Part shown: positions 1 to 5,897 of the stretch, one piece after another | How positions within the stretch are numbered: position 1 is the stretch's first letter | How the letters are laid out: every line of letters begins with the position of its first letter | NCBI GenBank assembly: GCA_039914705.1 | Contig: JBDSOT010000024.1 | Span: 1-5,897 of the forward strand | Source: JBDSTW01 sp039914705 | GTDB taxonomy: Bacteria; Pseudomonadota; Gammaproteobacteria; SURF-13 | Length of the DNA: 5,897 nucleotides | Reading direction: 5' to 3' | Translations under genes and position numbers: made by a program | Notes under the pieces: generated by a model | What the model was told of the DNA's origin: nothing | Seen by the model: the letters and a program-made list of their open reading frames with translations, nothing else | Databases searched by the model: none

Positions 1-2033
1 CCGAGGCCATTATCAATGCCCTGCGCCGGGCGGGCTATGGCGTGCGCGCAACCCGCATCAACAACCGCGATGGTTTACAGGCTGCCCTGAAAGATCAGGT
101 CACCGACATTATTTTGTGCGCCTCGAACCTGACTGAATTCACAGCGCTGCAGGCACTCGCGCTAGTCAAGAAATCCGGGAAAGATATTTCGGTTATCGTG
201 CTCTCGACGGCCCCTTCCATGGCCAACTCGGTGGAGCTTCTCAAGGCCGGGGCGCGTGATGTAGTTCCAAAAGATCAAACCGATCTGCTGCAACTCGTAA
301 TCGCGCGCGAATTCAAAGATCTTGAGGAGCGGCGTGAGCACCGAAGCGCTGTAAAATCGCTACGCGAAACCGAAAGTAGGTGCCGCTCGCTGATCGACAG
401 TTCGCGCGATGCCATTGCCTACGTGCACGACGGCATGCATATCTACGCCAATGCCGTCTATCTGCGCCTGTTCGGCTATGAAAGCGGCGAGGATATCGAG
501 TCCACACCGGTCATGGATCTGGTTGCGCCTGCGGATCATGCCACCTTCAAGGATTTCCTGCGCACCTATGCAGCCGATGAAAGCCAGACCAAAGAGCTGG
601 AACTGAATGGCTTGCACACTAACAAAAACAGCTTCAACGTGCGCATGAAGTTTTCTCCTGCCAGCATCGACGGTGAGGCCTGCACACAGATCATTATCCA
701 GGACTTAACACGGAATGAAGATTTGGAGAACAAACTTAAAACGCTGAGCCGGCATGATTTGCTGACCGGTCTGTATAACCGCCAGTACTTCCTTGAGGAA
801 CTGGAGTCGGCGGTGGCAAAGGCCGCCAAGGGGGCCGGCAACAGTGTCCTCCTCTATCTTCAACTGGACAATTTTAATTCCATACAGGAGACGGCTGGTA
901 TCGCGGCGGCTGACCTGGTGCTACGCGATATTGCTACGCTGCTACGCGCCCAGATTGATGAATCGTATATCCTGGCGCACTTCGGTAATGATGTCTTTAC
1001 GCTGTTGATACACGACAAAGATGTTGAGCATGCCCAGCAAATCGCGGAAAAGATACGCAAGGCACTGGAGACCAGTAGCTACGATGCCGTAGGGCAAGCG
1101 GTTACCACCACCTGTCGCATCGTTATCGGACTCATTGCCGAATATCTGTTGAACAGCAAGGTGTTTTTGACCGAGATCAGCAAGGCCAGCAAGAAGCAGC
1201 GGGATGGCGGTGCGAATAAGATTCACATATACAGCCCTGACGCGGATGCGCAAACCGCCAAGGGAAGGTTGCAGGAGCAGGTGAAACAAATCCAGACGGC
1301 CCTGGAGACAAATAAATTCCGTTTACTCTACCAGCCGATAGTGAGCTTGCAGGGTTTGACCGACGAGAATTACCAGGTGCTCGTCTGCATGCTCGACGAA
1401 AATAATAATATGATTGAGCCGGACAAGTTTATGCCTGCGGTAGAGCATGTTGGTATGACGGCGGCCATTGATCGTTGGGTAATCGGGAACGCAGTCGAGG
1501 TGTTGGTCGCCAAACGGCGCAAGGGCAGTAAGCTAACCTTCTTTATCAAGTTGTTTGAGTACACGCTCAAAGATGAGGGATTACTGAAGTGGCTGAGCAA
1601 CCTTATCAAGACCGCCCGCGTGGAGGCCGATAGCCTGGTATTTGAATTGAACGAGTCCGCCGTCATGACCCATCGAGCGGAGACCCAGGCACTCATTAAA
1701 GGACTCAAACAACTGCATTGTGATTTTTGCCTGAGTCACTTCGGCACCAGCCCAAACTCGCTGGCCCAGCTAGCGCAACTGCCGACCGGAATCGATTATC
1801 TCAAAATTGATCGCTCCTTCCAGGCGAAATTGGCCACCAGTCCGGAAAATCAAAGCATCGTTAAAAAGATTAATGCCGCAGTACGTCCACTGGGTATTTC
1901 GACCATCGCCGAGGGCGTGGAAGACGCGGGCAGTCTATCGGTGCTATGGCAAAGCGGGGTTAATTTCGTGCAAGGACATTATCTGCAAAAACCCAGCGAG
2001 ACCCTGGACTTCGATTTTTCAGGAAATGGATGA
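1..2033 (+). CDS. fimX: FimX-like REC-PAS-GGDEF-EAL protein with degenerate domains (5' end outside window)
   Basis: Probable cyclic-di-GMP receptor or scaffold rather than an enzyme. In Pseudomonas and Xanthomonas, FimX binds c-di-GMP through an inactive EAL domain and promotes type IV pilus assembly and twitching, with PilZ and the ATPase PilB as partners in Xanthomonas. The frame is open from position 3, so the GTG at 42 is internal. About 676 codons are visible against about 690 in P. aeruginosa FimX, so roughly 15-20 are missing. Counting from codon 42: receiver-like domain to ~90, with Ala27 where the phospho-acceptor Asp belongs but Lys77 kept; linker helix 90-112; PAS ~112-222; GGDEF domain ~233-400, reading GNDVF (984-998) with no RxxD inhibitory site; EAL domain ~405-655, reading QVL (1374-1382), with SHFG for DDFG and IKLF for the VNLS-type motif. 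LKID, AEGVE and the QGHYLQKP end are retained. These losses predict neither cyclase nor phosphodiesterase activity. The FimX name is from remembered architecture and is fairly secure; a generic degenerate GGDEF/EAL protein is the alternative. Confidence 0.85.
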   Translation, partial: EAIINALRRAGYGVRATRINNRDGLQAALKDQVTDIILCASNLTEFTALQALALVKKSGKDISVIVLSTAPSMANSVELLKAGARDVVPKDQTDLLQLVIAREFKDLEERREHRSAVKSLRETESRCRSLIDSSRDAIAYVHDGMHIYANAVYLRLFGYESGEDIESTPVMDLVAPADHATFKDFLRTYAADESQTKELELNGLHTNKNSFNVRMKFSPASIDGEACTQIIIQDLTRNEDLENKLKTLSRHDLLTGLYNRQYFLEELESAVAKAAKGAGNSVLLYLQLDNFNSIQETAGIAAADLVLRDIATLLRAQIDESYILAHFGNDVFTLLIHDKDVEHAQQIAEKIRKALETSSYDAVGQAVTTTCRIVIGLIAEYLLNSKVFLTEISKASKKQRDGGANKIHIYSPDADAQTAKGRLQEQVKQIQTALETNKFRLLYQPIVSLQGLTDENYQVLVCMLDENNNMIEPDKFMPAVEHVGMTAAIDRWVIGNAVEVLVAKRRKGSKLTFFIKLFEYTLKDEGLLKWLSNLIKTARVEADSLVFELNESAVMTHRAETQALIKGLKQLHCDFCLSHFGTSPNSLAQLAQLPTGIDYLKIDRSFQAKLATSPENQSIVKKINAAVRPLGISTIAEGVEDAGSLSVLWQSGVNFVQGHYLQKPSETLDFDFSGNG

Positions 2034-2045
2034 GTAACTAGAAGA

Positions 2046-2064
2046 CTGGATGCCCTTAATCCAG
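2046..2064. terminator. Small hairpin at the convergent gene ends, possible weak terminator
   Basis: A perfect 6-bp inverted repeat, CTGGAT and ATCCAG, separated by 7 bases. On the minus strand it covers the last two codons of the DUF1015 gene, with the TAA stop in the loop, and is followed by a modestly T-rich TCTTCTAGTT. On the plus strand it begins 13 bases after the fimX-like stop codon and has no T tract. The stem is short with only three G-C pairs, so termination is possible but unproven. It could equally be chance. Confidence 0.25.
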
Positions 2065-3297
2065 CATATGCGATACCAGACCGTCCGCGAGCTTGGGTTC
2101 AAACCAGGTAGACTTGGGCGGCCTCACTTCACCCGCATCCGCACCCGCCATGAGATCGTGCATGCTCGTTGGAAACAGTGAGAATGCGACGGCCATCTCG
2201 CCCGAATCCACGCGCCTTTCGAGTTCCGCCAAGCCCCTGATGCCACCCACAAACTCAATGCATTTGTCGCGGCGCGCATCGCCGATACCCAGCACGGGTG
2301 CCAGGCAATAATTCGCTAGCAGGCTTACATCGAGACGGGCCACCGGATCCTTGTGCGGGATTCGCTGCGGGTGAATATTCATACGGTACCACTGCCCCGC
2401 CAGATAGAGACCAAACTCACCGAGGCGCGCAGGTTTGACCGGCTCGCCGCTCTTGGTAAGATCAAAATTCTGCTCTAAACGTTTGAGAAATTCTTCTGGC
2501 GACAAGCCGTTAAGGTCGCGGACGACGCGGTTGTAATCGAGAATCTGCATCTGATTATCAGGCAAGATCACGGCCAGAAAATAATTGTAATTCTCATCAA
2601 TGCCATGCGCAGAGTTAGCGGTGCTGCGGCTGGTCGCAATGCGTGCAGCCGCAGCGCAGCGATGATGTCCATCGGCAATATACAGATCGCCCACGGTCTC
2701 GAAGGCCGCCGACAACTGCGCCGCGTCTGCCGGACTGCGCACCACCCACAGGCTATGACGCACTCCTGTATCGGCAGCAATATCGAACTCGGGTGCCCCA
2801 GCCGTGAGTCGCTGAACAGCCTCGTCTATCACTGCGGAATGCCGATAAGTCAGCATCACCGGGCCGGTCTGCGCGTTCAATGCATCGATTTGACGGACGC
2901 GGTCATCCTCTTTATCGGGGCGTGTGTATTCGTGTTTGCGGATGCGATTATTTTGATAGGCCGCCACCGAGGCGGCTGCGACCAGACCGGTCTGCGTGTG
3001 CTCGCCCATCACCAGCCGATAGAGATAATAGTAGGGTTCGGCATCGCGCCTGAGAATGCCTTGCTCGATTAAGTGTGCCAGATTTTTCACGGCCTTAGCG
3101 TAGACCGCCGGGCTATAAGGATCGGTCGCAGGCGGCAAATCAATCTCCGGCTTGGAGATATGCAAAAAACTCCAGGGCTTGCCGGCGGCACGCAGACGCG
3201 CCTCCTCCGTATTCAAAACATCATAGGGCGGGGCAGCGACATCGGCCGCGTGTTCAGGTATGGGGCGTAGACCGGCGAAGGGACGAATCAGGGGCAT
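2056..3297 (-). CDS. DUF1015 family protein (COG4198), function unsettled
   Basis: A 413-residue, probably cytosolic protein of the DUF1015 family. It begins with the family's N-terminal signature (PFAGLRP, then APPYDV at 22-27) and ends with its C-terminal one (RPPKSTWFEPKL, 392-403). The centre has KHEYTR (121-126) and a DGHHRCAAAA stretch (209-218). The latter resembles the GERR/GEHR box of the ParB/sulfiredoxin fold, which is also used by archaeal free-serine kinases; a phosphotransferase role is therefore a reasonable guess but not shown here. No signal peptide or membrane segment is seen. The ATG at 3297 is chosen because it starts exactly at the family signature; an upstream in-frame GTG at 3378 would add 27 Arg-rich residues unlike the family. 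The start has no strong Shine-Dalgarno, only AAGAG about 9 bases away. It lies 105 bases after htpX on the same strand and converges with the fimX-like gene, so context gives little functional help. Confidence 0.88.
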   Translation of the reverse strand: MPLIRPFAGLRPIPEHAADVAAPPYDVLNTEEARLRAAGKPWSFLHISKPEIDLPPATDPYSPAVYAKAVKNLAHLIEQGILRRDAEPYYYLYRLVMGEHTQTGLVAAASVAAYQNNRIRKHEYTRPDKEDDRVRQIDALNAQTGPVMLTYRHSAVIDEAVQRLTAGAPEFDIAADTGVRHSLWVVRSPADAAQLSAAFETVGDLYIADGHHRCAAAARIATSRSTANSAHGIDENYNYFLAVILPDNQMQILDYNRVVRDLNGLSPEEFLKRLEQNFDLTKSGEPVKPARLGEFGLYLAGQWYRMNIHPQRIPHKDPVARLDVSLLANYCLAPVLGIGDARRDKCIEFVGGIRGLAELERRVDSGEMAVAFSLFPTSMHDLMAGADAGEVRPPKSTWFEPKLADGLVSHMLD

Positions 3298-3329
3298 CTG
3301 GTTTTCTCTTAAGGAGGCGAAAAGTGCGT

Positions 3330-3335
3330 ATTCTA
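3330..3335 (-). promoter_or_regulatory. Possible -10 element upstream of the DUF1015 gene
   Basis: On the minus strand TAGAAT matches TATAAT at five of six bases and lies 32 bases before the ATG at 3297, a plausible distance for a short leader. No good -35 is present: the hexamer 17 bases upstream, TGGCCG, matches TTGACA at only three positions, and there is no extended TG. This may be a weak promoter or chance. The gene might instead be read through from htpX. Confidence 0.25.
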
Positions 3336-3372
3336 TCCTTGCGCGCCTTGATCGGCCATTGCGACATGCACA

Positions 3373-3390
3373 CCGCACATCCTTGTGCAG
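3373..3390 (-). other. Hairpin shortly after the htpX stop codon
   Basis: Read on the minus strand, CTGCACA and TGTGCGG pair over seven positions (one G-U) around the four-base loop AGGA, 12 bases after the htpX stop. The pairing is better in minus-strand RNA than in plus-strand RNA, where the wobble becomes a C-A mismatch. No U tract follows, so it is not a standard intrinsic terminator. It might protect the htpX mRNA 3' end or attenuate read-through into the DUF1015 gene. Confidence 0.25.
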
Positions 3391-3402
3391 CGTTGCCAGC
3401 GC

Positions 3403-4290
3403 TTAGACTGGCATTGAGCGTAACGCCGCGATGCGCTCGTCCAGCGGCGGGTGCGACATGAACAGACGCCTGATGCCCTCGCCGCCGGTACCGGATATGC
3501 CAAAGGCACGCATTTGTCCGGGCAGGGCCGGCTGGCCTGCGGCCTGCTTGAGGCGCTCCAGGGCGGAGATCATTTTTTGCGGCCCTTCGAGGCGTGCGCT
3601 GCCGGCATCGGCGCGGAACTCGCGCTGCCGGCTAAACCACATGACAATCATCGAGGCCAGTATGCCGAACACGATCTGCGCGACGATGGTGGTAATAAAA
3701 TAGCCCGGGCCGTAGCCGCGCTCGGTTTTGAATATCACGCGGTCGACTACATGCGCGGCTACGCGCGCCAGCACGATGACGAAGGTATTCACCACGCCCT
3801 GAATCAAGGCCAGCGTGACCATATCGCCGTTCGCCACGTGGCTAATCTCGTGCGCCAGCACAGCCTCGGCCTCCTGCTGGCTCATGGCGCTCAGCAGGCC
3901 GGTACTCACCGCGACCAGCGCGTTATTGCGCATCATGCCGGTGGCAAAGGCGTTGACCTCGGGGGCATCATAAATGGCGACCTCGGGCATGCCGATACCC
4001 GCCTTCTGGGCCTGTCGCTGCACGGTTTCCATTAGCCAGGTCTCGGTGGCATTACTGGGCCGTTCGATGACCTGCGCCCCGGTCAGATGCTTGGCGCTCC
4101 ACTTGGACATGGCCAGTGAGATGAACGAACCCGTCATGCCGATGATGGCCGCGTAAATAAGCAACGAGGTCATATTAAGGCCGACGCCCTGCTGATCGAG
4201 CAGACTGTCGATGCCGAGCAGGCGCATGGACACGCTCAACACCGCAAGCACAGCGATGTTGGTGGCTATGAATAACAAAATTCGTTTCAT
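3403..4290 (-). CDS. htpX: HtpX, inner-membrane M48 zinc metalloprotease
   Basis: HtpX is a heat-shock-linked endopeptidase of the cytoplasmic membrane. It degrades misfolded membrane proteins, overlapping in role with FtsH in E. coli. The product is 295 residues, against 293 in E. coli. Zinc site: HEISH at 147-151 (ligands His147 and His151, catalytic Glu148), with the third ligand expected at Glu224 in REFRADAG. Other family blocks are NAFATG (113-118), VAVSTGLL (126-133), HVANGDMVT (151-159), MWFSR (217-221) and the C-terminal SHPPLDERI (279-287). Hydrophobic stretches at about 4-22, 41-60, 160-180 and 198-220 fit four membrane segments. The ATG at 4290 is preferred over a TTG at 4296: GGAG lies 7 bases before the ATG but only 1 base before the TTG, and MKRILLF matches the family start. 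A sigma-32 type promoter precedes the gene. All key residues are present and there is no sign of damage. Confidence 0.97.
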   Translation of the reverse strand: MKRILLFIATNIAVLAVLSVSMRLLGIDSLLDQQGVGLNMTSLLIYAAIIGMTGSFISLAMSKWSAKHLTGAQVIERPSNATETWLMETVQRQAQKAGIGMPEVAIYDAPEVNAFATGMMRNNALVAVSTGLLSAMSQQEAEAVLAHEISHVANGDMVTLALIQGVVNTFVIVLARVAAHVVDRVIFKTERGYGPGYFITTIVAQIVFGILASMIVMWFSRQREFRADAGSARLEGPQKMISALERLKQAAGQPALPGQMRAFGISGTGGEGIRRLFMSHPPLDERIAALRSMPV

Positions 4291-4297
4291 GTACAAA

Positions 4298-4301
4298 CTC
4301 C
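4298..4301 (-). promoter_or_regulatory. htpX ribosome binding site
   Basis: GGAG on the minus strand, 7 bases before the ATG at 4290. This spacing decides the start in favour of the ATG over the TTG two codons upstream, which would be only 1 base from the GGAG. Confidence 0.7.
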
Positions 4302-4323
4302 GTGTGGTTGAAGGCGTAATTAA

Positions 4324-4352
4324 AGATGGGGTGTTACGGGGGGAAATTCAAG
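4324..4352 (-). promoter_or_regulatory. Sigma-32 (heat-shock) promoter for htpX
   Basis: On the minus strand a -35 element CTTGAA (4352-4347) is followed after 15 bases by a -10 element CCCCATCT (4331-4324). The RpoH consensus is about CTTGAAA, a spacer in the low-to-mid teens, then CCCCATNT, so both boxes and the spacing fit closely. Transcription would start around 4316-4318, giving a leader of about 27 bases that contains the GGAG site. The promoter lies wholly between parC and htpX. A sigma-70 reading is poorer: TTGAAT and TTTAAT are present but 21 bases apart. The motif is seen directly; its use by RpoH is inferred from the consensus and from E. coli htpX being a heat-shock gene. Confidence 0.8.
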
Positions 4353-4380
4353 CCTTACAGTCGTGTTTACCAACGTCCGG

Positions 4381-5897
4381 CTAATCGCCGATAGCCAATT
4401 TATCGACGCGCTGAAAGCCTCTGGGCAATTTTAGCCCGCGTCTGCCCCGTTCGCCTTTGTAATGTGCGAGGTCGCTGGGCTTTAAATTCAGATGGCGCTG
4501 CCCCGCGTAAATCATCAGGCTCTTACCTTGTGGAACGCACACCACAGAGGCGACGAACTCTACGCGCTTGGCAAATCGTGCTGCGGGAATATTGATAAAT
4601 TTGATACCACGGCCCTTCGCCAGCAATGGCAGATCAGTTAGCGGACTAATCAGCAAATGTCCCTCCAGCGTGACGGCGGCCAGTAGATCGGTCTTCAGTG
4701 CGCTCACCGGCGTGGGCATTAAAATCTGCGCGCCCTTGGACACATTGAGCACGGCCTTGCCGGCCTTGTTCTTGGCATAGAGGTCGCCAAGCCTGGCGAT
4801 AAATCCGTAACCGGCGTCGCTACTGAGCAGATACATATCTTCGGGATTGCCCAATAATACACTTACAAAATCGATGCCCTCGGACGGCTGCAAACGCCCC
4901 GTCAGCGGTTCGCCCTGACCACGCGCCGATGGGAGTGTGTGCGCGGGCAGCGAATAGCAACGGCCGGTGGTGTCGATGAACACGGCAAGCTGATTACTGC
5001 GGCCCAAGGCGGCGGCCTTAAAACTGTCGCCTGCCTTATAGCCCAGCCCTTGCGCATCAATATCGTGCCCTTTCGCGGCGCGCACCCAGCCCTTCTCCGA
5101 GAGTACCACCGTGATCGGCTCAGCAGGCACGAGTTCTGTTTCGTCAAGGGCCTGGGCGGCCTCGCGCGCGATGATCGGCGAGCGGCGCGCATCGCCGTAT
5201 TTTTCCGCGTCTTCACTGAGTTCTTTGCGAATTAATGTTTTCAGCCGCTGTTTGGAGCCTAGCGTTTTTTCAAGTTGATCGCGTTCGCCGGCAAGTTCCT
5301 GCTGTTCGCTGCGGATTTTCATCTCCTCAAGTTTCGCCAACTGACGCAGCTTTAATTCCAGAATGGCCTCAGCCTGAATATCGCTGAGTTTAAAACGCTG
5401 CATCAATACCGGCTTGGGCTTGTCCTCCTTGCGAATGATGGCGATCACTTCGTCGATATTGAGAAACGCGATGAGCAGGCCATCGAGGATATGCAGGCGC
5501 GCAATAATCTTGTCGAGACGATATTGCAGACGGCGGCGCACAATCTCGGTGCGAAATTCCAGCCATTCGCTGAGCGTAGTGCGCAGATTTTTCACCTGCG
5601 GGCGGCCGTTGGTGCCGATCATGTTCATGTTCACGCGATAGCTGCGCTCAAGATCGGTGGTGGCAAATAAATGGGCCATCAGCGGTTCGATCTCGACGCG
5701 GTTGGAGCGTGGCACGATGACCAGGCGGGTGGGATTTTCGTGATCGGATTCATCGCGCAGGTCTTCGATCATCGGCAATTTTTTGGCATTCATCTGCGCG
5801 GCAATCTGTTCAAGTATCTTCGCGCCGGAGGTTTGGTGCGGCAACGCGGTGATCACCACCTCACCGTCCTCGATCTCATAACAGGCGCGCATGCGCA
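4381..5897 (-). CDS. parC: DNA topoisomerase IV subunit A, C-terminal two thirds (5' end outside window)
   Basis: ParC with ParE forms topoisomerase IV, which unlinks daughter chromosomes and relaxes supercoils by ATP-driven double-strand passage. About 505 codons are visible; the frame stays open to the right edge, so the ATG at 5892 is internal. From E. coli ParC (752 residues) roughly 250 N-terminal residues are missing, including the winged-helix region with the active-site Tyr and the quinolone-resistance positions. Counting from 5892: the rest of the tower and core includes DLRDESDHENPTRLVIVP (44-61) and LFATTDLE (75-82); a long helical coiled-coil region spans ~100-225, with QAEAILELKLRQLAKLEE (173-190); the beta-pinwheel C-terminal domain is ~258-500, with AKGHDIDA (273-280) and SARGQGEPLTG (322-332). 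The last block assigns it to ParC, since GyrA would carry a QRRGGKG-type box. It ends soon after the GERGRRG block without the charged tail of E. coli ParC. htpX follows on the same strand after 90 bases but has its own promoter. Confidence 0.96.
   Translation of the reverse strand, partial: RMRACYEIEDGEVVITALPHQTSGAKILEQIAAQMNAKKLPMIEDLRDESDHENPTRLVIVPRSNRVEIEPLMAHLFATTDLERSYRVNMNMIGTNGRPQVKNLRTTLSEWLEFRTEIVRRRLQYRLDKIIARLHILDGLLIAFLNIDEVIAIIRKEDKPKPVLMQRFKLSDIQAEAILELKLRQLAKLEEMKIRSEQQELAGERDQLEKTLGSKQRLKTLIRKELSEDAEKYGDARRSPIIAREAAQALDETELVPAEPITVVLSEKGWVRAAKGHDIDAQGLGYKAGDSFKAAALGRSNQLAVFIDTTGRCYSLPAHTLPSARGQGEPLTGRLQPSEGIDFVSVLLGNPEDMYLLSSDAGYGFIARLGDLYAKNKAGKAVLNVSKGAQILMPTPVSALKTDLLAAVTLEGHLLISPLTDLPLLAKGRGIKFINIPAARFAKRVEFVASVVCVPQGKSLMIYAGQRHLNLKPSDLAHYKGERGRRGLKLPRGFQRVDKLAIGD

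Noticed and set aside
42..44. GTG as the start of the fimX-like gene
   Set aside because: The frame is open upstream to position 3, and those 13 codons continue the first helix of the receiver domain. The true start is outside the window.
2605..3072. 155-codon plus-strand open frame
   Set aside because: It is antisense within the DUF1015 gene, shows no family resemblance and has no ribosome binding site that I can see.
3298..3378. 27-codon N-terminal extension of the DUF1015 protein from a GTG
   Set aside because: It is Arg-rich, unlike the family, spans the likely leader and possible -10 element, and the family signature begins exactly at the ATG at 3297.
3451..4035. 194-codon plus-strand open frame
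   Set aside because: It lies fully antisense within htpX, has no recognisable domain, and is His/Gly/Ala-rich as expected of a shadow of a high-GC gene.
4291..4296. TTG start for htpX two codons upstream
   Set aside because: It would sit 1 base from the GGAG, too close for a ribosome binding site. The ATG at 4290 has ideal spacing and matches the family N-terminus.
4319..4352. Sigma-70 promoter using TTGAAT and TTTAAT before htpX
   Set aside because: The two hexamers are 21 bases apart, outside the usual range. The overlapping sigma-32 match is much better in both sequence and spacing.
1..5897. A new multi-gene system, mobile element, CRISPR array or RNA gene
   Set aside because: All four genes belong to known chromosomal families with unrelated roles. 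I saw no long direct or inverted repeats, integrase or transposase, repeat arrays or tRNA/rRNA-like sequence.

Overview
The window is an ordinary chromosomal segment carrying four protein genes. It looks like a gammaproteobacterium of moderately high GC. ParC and HtpX align closely, block by block, with the E. coli proteins as I remember them, and the FimX-type protein is characteristic of gammaproteobacteria with type IV pili (Pseudomonas and Xanthomonas relatives). The genus cannot be named from this sequence alone.

Layout. From the left edge to 2033 (+ strand) lies the gene for a FimX-like protein with a degenerate receiver, a PAS, a degenerate GGDEF and a degenerate EAL domain; its first codons lie outside the window. 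It converges, across 22 bases, on three minus-strand genes. Read in their own direction from the right edge these are: the C-terminal two thirds of parC (topoisomerase IV subunit A, 5897-4381), htpX (membrane zinc protease, 4290-3403), and a DUF1015 family gene (3297-2056). No gene-free stretch exceeds about 105 bases.

Regulation. The clearest non-coding signal is a near-consensus sigma-32 (heat-shock) promoter in the 90-base parC-htpX gap: CTTGAA, 15 bases, CCCCATCT. It lies just upstream of a good ribosome binding site and the htpX ATG. This separates htpX from parC and fits the known heat-shock role of HtpX. A weak -10-like element precedes the DUF1015 gene. Two small hairpins lie downstream of htpX and at the convergent gene ends; neither has a U tract.

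How the genes relate. They do not form one pathway: type IV pilus/c-di-GMP signalling, a DUF1015 protein of unsettled function, inner-membrane quality control, and chromosome decatenation. No mobile element, CRISPR array, RNA gene or novel multi-gene system was found. The points most worth a second look are the changed ligand-site residues of the FimX-like EAL domain, the heat-shock promoter, and the unresolved DUF1015 protein.
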